NCBI GenBank assembly: GCA_963724435.1
Contig: CAVRUN010000006.1
Location: forward strand, 62,001 to 126,000
Direction of reading: 5' to 3'
DNA length: 64,000 bases
Source: AP-15 sp963724435
GTDB taxonomy: Bacteria > Pseudomonadota > Alphaproteobacteria > ATCC43930 > CGMCC-115725
In this document: piece after piece, positions 45,759 through 53,460 of the stretch
Layout: every line of letters begins with the position of its first letter
Position numbering within the stretch: position 1 is the first letter of the stretch
The notes under the pieces: model-generated
The model's input: the letters and a program-made list of their open reading frames with translations, nothing else
Database searches by the model: none
What the model was told of the DNA's origin: nothing
Position numbers and translations under genes: made by a program

Positions 45759-46399
45759 CAAGGCGGCTGAGGGGCGGTCTCATTGTCGCGGCGCTTGCGG
45801 TCCAGTTGGCTGCCTGCGCGCCGATGAGTTCGGGCGGCGGTCTCGAGGCGGGGTCGGGGTCGGAACCCGGGGCCGCAGCGGGGGGCGGCGCGGTCGGAGT
45901 GCGGGTTGATGTATCAGGCCGGTTTATCGCTCTGGTCGGACCCAAAGTTCAGCACGATCCGCCATACCTCGATACGCCGAATACGAACTACTATTGCCTG
46001 CGTAGCTTTATCGACCAGCAAACCGGCCAAACCGCGCACCAACTTTATGTCGCGGCCAGCTATGAGAGCATACGTGATTGGGATACAGCCCGGGACGGCC
46101 GCGGCCACCCGTTACAGTTTCTGCCGATAAGCCGCTTTAAGATTGCCTGCAACGGAAAGGAGGATTGTTTATATTCAGAGGAATTCGCCGCTAAGATACC
46201 GGAAGGCGAACTAAACGATAGCGCCCGCGGATTTACGATTACCTTTGCCGACCGGGTTGGCCATTCGCAAACTATCGCTGTCTCTCCACAGCAAATCGCC
46301 GCACAAATTGCGGCGCTTGCTGTACAACAGAATAAATTGCGGAGCGTGCAAACCCAGCCGGGTTCAGCTGCTCTGACGCCCCTGCCTCACCAGCCGTAA
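45755..46399 (+). CDS. lipoprotein of unknown function
   Basis: 214 residues. The signal peptide ends in lipobox VQLAAC (Cys21). A Ser/Gly-rich linker (SSGGGLEAGSGSEPGAAAGG) precedes a globular domain with two cysteine-bearing segments (YYCLRSFIDQQTG, FKIACNGKEDCLY). ANR- or TAR-like tails are absent. The family is not recognised. It is probably anchored in the inner or outer membrane facing the periplasm. Co-translated with the CoA-transferase by ATGA overlap. Confidence 0.8.
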   Translation: MTRRLRGGLIVAALAVQLAACAPMSSGGGLEAGSGSEPGAAAGGGAVGVRVDVSGRFIALVGPKVQHDPPYLDTPNTNYYCLRSFIDQQTGQTAHQLYVAASYESIRDWDTARDGRGHPLQFLPISRFKIACNGKEDCLYSEEFAAKIPEGELNDSARGFTITFADRVGHSQTIAVSPQQIAAQIAALAVQQNKLRSVQTQPGSAALTPLPHQP

Positions 46400-46701
46400 G
46401 AGCCGCCGATTTCCGCCTGAGCCTCAGCTCGCGCGAGATCGTCTGTGGCGGAGTGGCAATTTGGCCCAGAGGGCGTCATTTCGCCGAGCCCGGCGCAGCC
46501 TGAGTCGTGCCGTGGGATGACAGCCCCGACGAGTGAGGTTTGCTGCGGCGCGACGGCGTGCCGAGAGGCGAGCGCTTGCATGCCGCTGAACAGCAGCACA
46601 ACCATAATTGCGAGAGCCCAAGCGGACGCGATCACGCGCCAACCGCCGAAAGAGCGTTCGCCAACGCGCGCCTCGGGTTCTTTATCGAAATATTCCGGCA
46701 T
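46387..46701 (-). CDS. hypothetical single-pass membrane protein
   Basis: 104 residues from an ATG at 46701. The N-terminus is charged (MPEYFDKEPEARVGERSFGG), one membrane segment follows (VIASAWALAIMVVLLFSGMQ), and the tail is polar with two cysteines. The family is not recognised and the ribosome site is weak. It overlaps the end of the convergent lipoprotein gene by 13 bases. Confidence 0.5.
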   Translation of the reverse strand: MPEYFDKEPEARVGERSFGGWRVIASAWALAIMVVLLFSGMQALASRHAVAPQQTSLVGAVIPRHDSGCAGLGEMTPSGPNCHSATDDLARAEAQAEIGGSYGW

Positions 46702-46912
46702 GGCTTGACCCCGCCCATTTTTGTTGCAATGCAAAATATAGGCAACCGCCTCTGACCTAGATAGAGGCTGGGATCGCATGGCTGCCGTGCACATCACATA
46801 TACGTTAATGAGGAATATGCAGCCTGTTCATGTGAGTGCTCTCTAGACGAGAGCAGTTCGAAAAGAGAAAGGATAGGCGATGTGTGAGCGAGTACAGCTG
46901 CCCGCCGGCTGG

Positions 46913-47395
46913 TCAGCGGTTCCGGCGCCAGATTTCGATGTTGAGTACCACGGCGAAAGTAATCCATGCCGCTAACGGTGCAAGACAAGCAGCTGCAGCC
47001 GGATCGATCCGGCGAAAGCGTTCAATGGTTGCCAGCAGAACAAGCCACTGCGGGATAATATTCGCCAACCCGGCGCGGGGGCTGCGCAAGCCGAAGAACA
47101 TTCCCGGCCAACTCCCATTCAGCGCAAGTTCAGCATAATACAGTCTCAGCGCCGCGGTCCGGCCCGGAGTGTCGCCGGGCATGCGCAGAATACGCCAGCG
47201 GGCCACGGTCATCAGCGCGTAAAGGGCGGTCCACACCGGCCCAAACAATGAATTCGGAGGGTTTAACGGGGGCTTTTTCAGATCCGCGTACCACGGTTCG
47301 AGGTTTCTCGTTGTCGCGCTCTGTCCGGTGATCGCTGCCGCTATGACCGGCAGCGCCGAGCCGCCAGCGAGGCAAGCCATTCTGCGAAGATCCAT
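46913..47395 (-). CDS. TspO/MBR family protein
   Basis: 160 residues, about five membrane segments. Family motifs are WYADLKKPPLNPPNSLFGPVWTALYALM and AELALNGSWPGMFFGLRSP. TspO binds tetrapyrroles and acts as a regulatory or transport-related membrane protein in oxygen or stress response. It stands alone, 13 kb from hemB in this window. Confidence 0.88.
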   Translation of the reverse strand: MDLRRMACLAGGSALPVIAAAITGQSATTRNLEPWYADLKKPPLNPPNSLFGPVWTALYALMTVARWRILRMPGDTPGRTAALRLYYAELALNGSWPGMFFGLRSPRAGLANIIPQWLVLLATIERFRRIDPAAAACLAPLAAWITFAVVLNIEIWRRNR

Positions 47396-47703
47396 GTGCT
47401 TTGCTGGCGGTTGGTGGGCTTGAACTTATGCGAGCCGGGCGGTGGCGCCACTGTCGCCGCGGCTGCCCGCGAGGTCGACAATAGCATGATCTTGAGTTTC
47501 GGCCCATCCCGGACTGCAAAAGACCGCCGATCCTGGGGTGACCTCTCAGAAATCTCTGATGGGGAGGGAAGGGCGCCGATGATTGCTGCAAGCCGCGAAT
47601 TGACTGGGCGCCGGCGGAACGTGCATCATCGGGCTTGGAAATCGAAATGTTCAACTTTGCTTGTTTGCCAAAAGTGCCAGAAACGCCGCTGATTAATCGG
47701 TTA
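47396..47703. other. intergenic upstream of tRNA-Sec
   Basis: About 300 bases with no supported gene. It should contain the promoters of the divergent tspO gene and of the tRNA-Sec gene. I could not assign -35/-10 boxes confidently. Confidence 0.4.
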
Positions 47704-47798
47704 GGAAGAGTATCGGGTCCGGTGACCCGCGCGGTCTTCAAAACCGTTGGGGGGCGCGAAGGCGTCCCCGGTAGGTTCGACTCCTGCCTCTTCCGCCA
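47704..47798 (+). tRNA. selC: tRNA-Sec (selenocysteine, anticodon UCA)
   Basis: 95 nt. GGAAGAG pairs with CTCTTCC, with a T-C mismatch at the eighth pair. The elongated D stem is CGGGTC/GACCCG. The anticodon loop CTTCAAA gives UCA. A long variable arm (GGGG...CCCC) precedes a GGTTCGACTCC T arm, and 3' GCCA is encoded. Shape and anticodon identify the selenocysteine tRNA, so the organism probably makes selenoproteins. An integrase remnant lies 170 bases downstream. Confidence 0.95.
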
Positions 47799-47968
47799 GT
47801 TTTCTATTACACCGCCTGTCAGGCACCACCAACTCATATCAATAAGCGGTTGCGTTCGGAGGGGTTATGGGCGATAAATCCCGTCAACCCGCCTCACCGT
47901 CACGCACCGGTATTCTCGGTCACCGGCGGGTATAAGCGGGGTATGTGACCGACCAATACCGGGTATCG

Positions 47969-48796
47969 ATGGGACTTACCGAAGCCGCCATTCGCGTCGC
48001 TAAACCGAGCGCTAAACCTTACAAACTTACCGATGGGCATGGGCTCTATCTGCTTGTAAATCCCGGTGGCTCGCGGCTGTGGCGCTGGCGTTACGCCTTT
48101 GGCGGGCGGGAAAAGCTCCTCGCTCTAGGTATCTATCCCGACACCCGGCTTGCCGAAGCGCGCGAGCTACGGGACGGCCACCGCGCCAGCCTGCGTCGCG
48201 GCGTCGATCCATCTGTTGAACGACGGCTTGCGCGTAGCCTTACCGCGGCACAACAGGTGCAAAGTTTCGAAGCGGTGGCGCGCGAATGGCATGCCCGGCA
48301 GCTTCCTATCCGGACCGAGCGCCACGCCGGCGACGTGCTCGACAGCCTTGAAAAGCACGTGTTCCCGACATTGGGCGGACTTCACGTCAACGCGATTACG
48401 CCGCGGCTGGTACTCGCCACGCTGAGGACGATCGAGGCGCGCCGGGCGATCGAAACCGCCCACCGGGTTCGTCAACGGATGAGCGCGGTCTTCGTCTATG
48501 CGATTAACCGCGCCGGCTATCATCAGCGGCATGTACCCCATGGCTGGCGCGCCGCCTTTTCGTCAATCATGAACGAGCGTCATCCGGGCGATCACGACGC
48601 GATCGAGGCTACCCTCGCGCACACTGTACCGGGCGCTCGCGGCGCTTACATGCGAGCGAGCTTCCTGGCCCGGCGGCGCGAGCTGTTGACGGAATGGGCG
48701 GATCTGCTGCTCGCCGGTATGCCGCCCGCGGAAAATCTGATCCTCGGTCCGCGGCGGTATGGGTCGATGGCACCGACTTCCGCTGGTTTACTGTAG
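47969..48796 (+). pseudogene. DUF4102-type tyrosine integrase, internally deleted
   Basis: The N-terminal arm-binding domain is intact (GLTEAAIRVAKPSAKPYKL, DGHGLYLLVNPGG, YPDTRLAEARELRD), as is the core-binding domain up to VFVYAINRAGYHQR. The frame then jumps straight to HVPHGWRAAFSSIMNERHPGDHDAIEATLAHT, omitting about 110 residues of the catalytic domain including its first catalytic Arg. The HGWR and GAYMRA segments survive. The open frame reaches back to a GTG at 47945; the ATG at 47969 fits family starts. It lies next to tRNA-Sec, a classic attachment site. Not active. Confidence 0.85.
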
Positions 48797-49295
48797 CGGC
48801 GTCGACATAAACGGCAGCGGCATAGCAATCAAGAGTGCAAAGCAGCTCCAACGGTTCCGCCCCCGCGGCGGAGAGAGCGTTCGGGAGGGTGCAAGGGCTC
48901 AGATGAGCCGTATCCCTGGTTGCGACAATTCGGCATCCGCCGGCTGATCACGCGACAAAGCTAAGCCGTCCGACCCTTCTCAAACCCCATCCTGTCCGCC
49001 GACGCCGCTAGCGTCGGACGCACAGAGAAGCCTGAACTCCTCCGATGCGCTTTCGATTCGCAGTGGCGGAAATGGGAGTTGACATCCATGCCCGCCTATT
49101 GGGCTGTAGAATGGCGTAAGCTTCTGACGAAGGGTGCTCAGATCAAAAAACCGGTCAATCTTCCGCAGCAAGTGGTCGGCCGGAATCCGAGCCATCGGAT
49201 TAACCGGCGTTGATTTGAGAGTATATGCTCCTATATCCCGGCGGATGGGGGCGGCCAGGTGATGCCGCGCCGAGACCCAGCCTCAGGAGATGTTC
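48797..49295. other. intergenic with transposase scrap
   Basis: About 500 bases. Apart from the IS1182-type fragment at 49094-49195, no coding pattern is seen. The end (CTCAGGAG) is the ribosome site of the SDR gene. No clear second copy of the tRNA-Sec 3' end was found here. Confidence 0.45.
49094..49195 (-). mobile_element. IS1182-type transposase N-terminal fragment
   Basis: Thirty-four codons reading MARIPADHLLRKIDRFFDLS and LRQKLTPFYSPIG match the beginning of IS1182-family transposases (HLLRKIDxxxDL, LxPxYS). Homology stops abruptly. It is a relic. Confidence 0.6.
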
Positions 49296-49999
49296 GTGAC
49301 AGCCATTTCTTATCGCGCCGCGCTGATCGTCGGAGCAGGTCCCGGGATTAGCGCATCGGTCGCCCGCAGCCTCGCGGCGGCTGGGCTTAAAATCGGCATC
49401 GCGGCCCGTGACGTTGACAAATTGGGACCGCTTGCCTCTGAGATCGGGGCCGAGCGCTTCACCGTCGACGCCTCGTCGCCCGCGGCGGTCGCGCATCTGT
49501 TCGAGGATGCCGATCGGCGGCTCGGAATGCCCGATGTCGTGATGTACAACGCCAGCGCACGGGCGCACGGCCCGGTTGCCGAACTCGACCCGGAGGCGGT
49601 GCGTAAGGCGGTCGAAATTTCCGCCTTTGGTGCGTTTCTAGTCATTCAGCAAGCAGCGCGTCGGATGATCCCGCGCGGCAGCGGCGCGAGATCCTCTTGA
49701 CCGGCGCCAGTGCCAGCGTCAAGGGATACTCCCATTCCGCTGCGTTCGCGATGGGTAAGTTCGCGTTGCGCGGTTTGGCGCAAAGTACAGCGCGAGAACT
49801 GGGACCGAAGGGCATCCACGTCGCGCATTTCGTGATCGACGGCGGCGTACGCAGCGCCCGGCGGCCGGACCCCAACGAGCGGCCGGACAGCACGCTCGAT
49901 CCCGACGCGATCGCGCAAACCTATCTCGAAGTCTTGCGCCAGCCGCGCAGCGCCTGGTCGCTTGAGGTCGAGATGCGGCCGTGGGTGGAGACCTTCTGA
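49296..49999 (+). pseudogene. SDR-family oxidoreductase, frameshifted, Tyr-less active site
   Basis: Two frames together make one SDR of about 234 residues. The first runs from VGAGPGISASVARSLAAAG (nucleotide-binding loop) to RRMIPRGSGA. The second starts LTGASASVKGYSHSAAFAMGKFALRGLAQ. Two extra bases (or one missing) near 49692 break it; the paralogue next door reads LPRGRGALFFTGATAS without a gap. The usual YxxxK is FAMGK, so the catalytic Tyr is Phe. GTG at 49296 has AGGAG six bases upstream. Same strand and spacing as the next SDR. Confidence 0.8.
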
Positions 50000-50017
50000 C
50001 CGAGGAGGAGAGCCGCC

Positions 50018-50761
50018 GTGGAAGCGAGAAACATGTCGGTGGCGGTGATCGGGGCCGGCGACTATATCGGCGCCGCCATCGCCAAGAAGTTCGCCGCCGA
50101 AGGTTTTGTCGTCTTTGCCGGACGACGTCAAGGCGAGAAGCTGGCGCCCCTGGTCTCCGAGATCGAGGCGACGGGTGGACGGATCGGCGGTCGCTCGCTC
50201 GATGCGCGCCGGGAGGATGACCTGGCGGCTTTCCTGCGCGAGGCCGACGCGATGGCGCCGCTTGAGGTCTGCGTCTTCAACATCGGGGCGAACGTCAACT
50301 TCCCGCTGCTCGAGACCACCGAGCGGGTGTTTCGTAAGGTCTGGGAACTGGCGTGCTACGCCGGGTTCCTCGCCGGCCGCGAGGCGGCGGAGCTGATGCT
50401 GCCGCGGGGCCGGGGCGCCCTCTTCTTCACCGGCGCCACCGCCAGCCTGCGTGGCGGGGTCGGCTACGCCGCGTTCGCCAGCGCCAAATTCGGTCTGCGC
50501 GCGATCGCCGAGAGCGCGGCGCGCGAGCTCAGCCCCAAGGGTATTCATGTCGCGCATCTGATCATCGACGCCGGCGTCGACACCCAATGGGTGCGCGAGC
50601 GGATCAAGGCACGGGAAGGCGAAGCGGCGCTCGCCAATCTTGACCCCGGCCGGCTGATGCGGCCGGACGCCGTCGCCGACACCTACTGGCAGATTTATCA
50701 GGAGCCGCGCGACGCCTGGTCGTTCGAGCGCGAAATTCGGCCCTTCGGCGAAAAGTGGTGA
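50018..50761 (+). CDS. SDR-family oxidoreductase with Phe in place of catalytic Tyr
   Basis: 247 residues. VAVIGAGDYIGAAIAKKFAAEG is a Rossmann loop in the GxxxGxG region, VFNIGANVNFPLLE corresponds to NNAG, and FFTGATASLRGG carries the catalytic Ser region. The next motif is FASAKFGLRAIAES instead of YxxxK. GKGIHVAHLIIDAG-type downstream text (SPKGIHVAHLIIDAG) matches the gene before it, so the two are paralogues. GTG start with GAGGAGGAGAG upstream. The altered active site suggests a non-classical reaction or a binding role. Confidence 0.85.
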   Translation: MEARNMSVAVIGAGDYIGAAIAKKFAAEGFVVFAGRRQGEKLAPLVSEIEATGGRIGGRSLDARREDDLAAFLREADAMAPLEVCVFNIGANVNFPLLETTERVFRKVWELACYAGFLAGREAAELMLPRGRGALFFTGATASLRGGVGYAAFASAKFGLRAIAESAARELSPKGIHVAHLIIDAGVDTQWVRERIKAREGEAALANLDPGRLMRPDAVADTYWQIYQEPRDAWSFEREIRPFGEKW

Positions 50762-50764
50762 GCC

Positions 50765-51370
50765 ATGACGCAGGTCGAATTCCACTTCGATTTCGGCAGC
50801 CCCAACGCCTATCTGGCGCATCTGGTGATCCCGGAGATCGAGCGGCGAACCGCGACGAAATTCGAGTATGTGCCGGTGTTGCTGGGCGGCATCTTCAAGC
50901 TGACCGGCAACCGCTCACCGGCAGAAGCGTTCGCCGCCATCAAGAACAAGCCGGAGTACGAGCGCTTCGAGACGGAGCGTTTTCTGCGGCGCCACGGGAT
51001 CACCAACTATCGGCGCAATCCGTTCTTCCCGGTCAACACCTTGACGCTCATGCGCGGCGCGGTCGCGGCGCAAAGGCTCGGCGTATTCGCGGGCTATATC
51101 GACGAAATGTACCGACGGATGTGGTCCGAGCCGAAAAAAATGGACGATCCTAAGGTGTGGCGCGCCGCCCTGCTGGAAGCCGGTTTCGATGCTCCACGCT
51201 TTGAGGAACTGGTGCAGGACCCCGAAATCAAGCAGCACCTGCTCGCCAATACACAGCGCTCGGTCGAACGCGGCACCTTCGGTTCCCCGACCTTTTTTGT
51301 CGGCGACGAAATCTTCTTCGGCAAGGACCGGCTTCACGACGTCGAAGAGCTTCTTATGGTAAAGGATTAG
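50765..51370 (+). CDS. 2-hydroxychromene-2-carboxylate isomerase (DsbA-like fold)
   Basis: 201 residues of the thioredoxin-like HCCA isomerase family. FHFDFGSPNAYLAHLVIPEIE puts the glutathione-attacking Ser at 12 (FGSP), GGIFKLTGNRSP, then NPFFPVNTLTLMRGA and the C-terminal GTFGSPTFFVGDEIFFGKDRL. HCCA isomerase works on naphthalene or other aromatic catabolites with glutathione. It follows the SDR by 3 bases, forming a three-gene operon of likely aromatic or xenobiotic metabolism. Confidence 0.9.
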   Translation: MTQVEFHFDFGSPNAYLAHLVIPEIERRTATKFEYVPVLLGGIFKLTGNRSPAEAFAAIKNKPEYERFETERFLRRHGITNYRRNPFFPVNTLTLMRGAVAAQRLGVFAGYIDEMYRRMWSEPKKMDDPKVWRAALLEAGFDAPRFEELVQDPEIKQHLLANTQRSVERGTFGSPTFFVGDEIFFGKDRLHDVEELLMVKD

Positions 51371-51457
51371 TCTCCTGTCGCCAAATAAATCGCCGCGAGC
51401 TTCGCCGTATAGGAAGCTCGCCGCATTGCCGGTTCTCGGCTGGCAGATCGCATTTTC

Positions 51458-51598
51458 CTAACCCAGTCCTCCGATCAGCTGCTCGATGGTGATCGGAAAG
51501 CGTCGCACGCGAACCCCTATCGCGTGCCACACGGCATTGGCGATCGCCCCCGGCGTACCAAGGATGTCACGATTCTTCGTGGTGGAACAGACGAGTGG
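51458..51598 (-). pseudogene. C-terminal scrap of xanthine dehydrogenase-family molybdopterin subunit
   Basis: A short stretch reads GTPGAIANAVWHAIGVRVRR and then FPITIEQLIGGLG, which resembles the extreme C-terminus of CoxL/isoquinoline-oxidoreductase large subunits (PAIANAVxxATGxRxRxLP). Nothing else of the gene remains. Such genes often sit beside GlcG/HbpS proteins, as here. Confidence 0.45.
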
Positions 51599-51736
51599 TA
51601 TCGGCAAGGGCTCGCTCTCGAATAACCGATCTTGCCAGCGTCGAGACGCGTTATTTCGAGCCTCATCGGCGAGGAGTAGTCCTGATGGTAGCGCCGCTAA
51701 TCGGAATGCAGCGACCGAAGGCAAACAGGAGCGCTT

Positions 51737-52249
51737 CTATTTCAGTTGGCCGGAGATCTTGTCGAGCGCGGCGCGGGCGCAGGCTTCGTCCTTTTCCCCG
51801 CCGGGTGCGCCGCTGACCCCGAGTGCGCCAACGGTCTCTTCACCGATCTTGATGACGATTCCCCCCTGCAACAGCAGCATATGCGGCACCTTGAGGATGA
51901 ACTGCGACGGCGGTGTGGTCTTCGCGCGCTCAACGAGGACGCCGGTATCAGTGCGCGTTGAGATGCTGGTGAAGGCCTTGTCGTAGGCGACTTCGAGCGT
52001 TGCGATCCCGGCACCGTCGCCGCGCAGCATGGCCTGGCGCACACCATCGATGTCGAGCACCACGGCGGTGACGTTGTAGGTCTTCTCTTTGCAGGCAGCG
52101 ATCGCGCCCGCTACCAGTTCGCCTGCCACCGCGGCCGAGATGCGATGGGTGGTGACGAGCCCCTGCGCGGAGACAGGCGCCGCGGCGATGCCGGTGACGA
52201 GCCCGAACACCGCAAGCAAGAAAACATTTGCAACGGCTGATCTAGGCAT
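51737..52249 (-). CDS. secreted GlcG/HbpS family haem-binding-like protein
   Basis: 170 residues with a signal peptide (VFLLAVFGLVTGIAAAPVSA, cleavage near 28). The mature domain matches GlcG/HbpS: LVAGAIAACKEKTYNVTAVVLDIDGVRQAMLRGDGAG, AYDKAFTSI, GGIVIKIGEETVGALGVSGAPGGEKDEACARAALDKI. HbpS binds haem and responds to oxidative stress; other members have unclear roles. The first residues place it in the periplasm. Its former neighbour appears to be the xanthine dehydrogenase scrap. Confidence 0.88.
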   Translation of the reverse strand: MPRSAVANVFLLAVFGLVTGIAAAPVSAQGLVTTHRISAAVAGELVAGAIAACKEKTYNVTAVVLDIDGVRQAMLRGDGAGIATLEVAYDKAFTSISTRTDTGVLVERAKTTPPSQFILKVPHMLLLQGGIVIKIGEETVGALGVSGAPGGEKDEACARAALDKISGQLK

Positions 52250-52877
52250 CTGCTGATTCTCCCCGTTCGAACGTTATGGGTCCGCTGACGGCACCCGGCG
52301 GGATGTTACAATTTCGGCGGCTTTGCCGAATGCAGTGACGTAAGCCATAAAATGTCCGGGATGGAACCCGAGTACCACAAAAAGGCGGGCGACCGAGAAA
52401 ATCTTAAGGTCTGTGACCTGGTTCACAGGCCGCTGGAGCTCGGGACGATATTAAAGTAGCTCAGTCCCCGGCTGCGGCCGGGGCATGCGCGCTATGGAGG
52501 GCGCCATGCGAAGAGCAGATCTATGGAACTATAGCGTGTCGCGGGTCGAGCTCGATCAGCGCGCACATGATGCCCGCCTCCGGCTGGAGCGGCTCGAACG
52601 AGTGCTCCTGCCGCGTGCGGCTGTAGTGCGTTCTCCGCTCAGACTGCTGCTTTATCTTCGCAGCGGCGCTTTCGTCAGCGCGTCGCGAGAAAGCCGGCCA
52701 AGAGGGCCGCTGAGCAATCGGCGGCCTTCACGCGTGCCGACGGTTCGCGACATTTGGGTCGAAGAGTGCGGTTCGTTATGTCGCGCGTCAGACCTTGTGA
52801 TCTGCCGCCCCTCCGGTTGAGGGTTGCGGCGCAGACCAATCCCCTACGCGCGCTGTGATCGCGAAATCGAATAGCGG
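52250..52877. other. intergenic, weak coding only
   Basis: About 630 bases. A frame from 52485 (MRAMEGAMRRADLWNYSVSR) is open for 111 codons but becomes Arg/Ser-rich without pattern, so it is not called. A hairpin CCCCGGC/GCCGGGG at 52466-52483 has no T tract. Confidence 0.4.
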
Positions 52878-53255
52878 TCAGACCCGGCGCAAAATCCGGG
52901 CGATCCCGTCGGCGGCAACCCCGTAGACCGTGGCGACCTCGGTAACGGTCATGCCATATTTCACCAAGGTGCGGATGCGGCCGAATTCCGACCCCGGGAT
53001 CGCGCGCATCGTTTGCCGCTCGGGGGCGGCCGGAGTCTCGCGCTCCTTATAACGGACCGGTGCGGCCCGCGAGACTATCGGCAGCACACGCGGTTTGCGG
53101 GTCGACCGGATGGTTGGCGTCAAGGCTTCGGGTGTTGCTGGCGTGCTGACCGGCGGTGGCTTCGCGGCGAACAAGGCCTCGGCCGCTTGGCGGGCCCTAT
53201 AGACCTGTTGGCGATTGTCGCCATGAGGCTTTCTTTGTTGCTGTCGGCTAAGCAA
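52878..53255 (-). CDS. conserved hypothetical protein of alphaproteobacterial IS-rich regions
   Basis: 125 residues. The N-terminal GDNRQQVYRARQAAEALFAAKPP, a low-complexity Pro/Thr/Ala middle, and a C-terminal helix-turn-helix-like segment (GRIRTLVKYGMTVTEVATVYGVAADGIARIL). The pattern resembles short hypothetical proteins in Rhizobiales genomes, often near transposases. The C-terminus looks like a Sigma70-r4 or Hin-type HTH, hinting at DNA binding. Function unknown. Confidence 0.6.
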   Translation of the reverse strand: MLSRQQQRKPHGDNRQQVYRARQAAEALFAAKPPPVSTPATPEALTPTIRSTRKPRVLPIVSRAAPVRYKERETPAAPERQTMRAIPGSEFGRIRTLVKYGMTVTEVATVYGVAADGIARILRRV

Positions 53256-53460
53256 GATCTGCTCCGAAATGGTGGCCCAATACGTGATATGAGGCGGAGA
53301 TTCGCTTATCCGGGCAAGGCCGTGGGGAGCCGTCAGCTGACCCGCAAGCGTTGGCCAGAGCCCTTCCCGTTGTCCAAAAATCGCAGTTCGGATGTTCTCG
53401 AAAGTGCCGCGTTCCAGAATGGGGGTTATGCGACTTTAACCTGTAGGCGCCCGATCAAAA

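Noticed and set aside
52485..52820. 111-codon frame MRAMEGAMRRADLWNYSVSR
   Set aside because: The first 35 residues look protein-like but the rest does not; no ribosome site or neighbour supports it. Left as undecided intergenic DNA.
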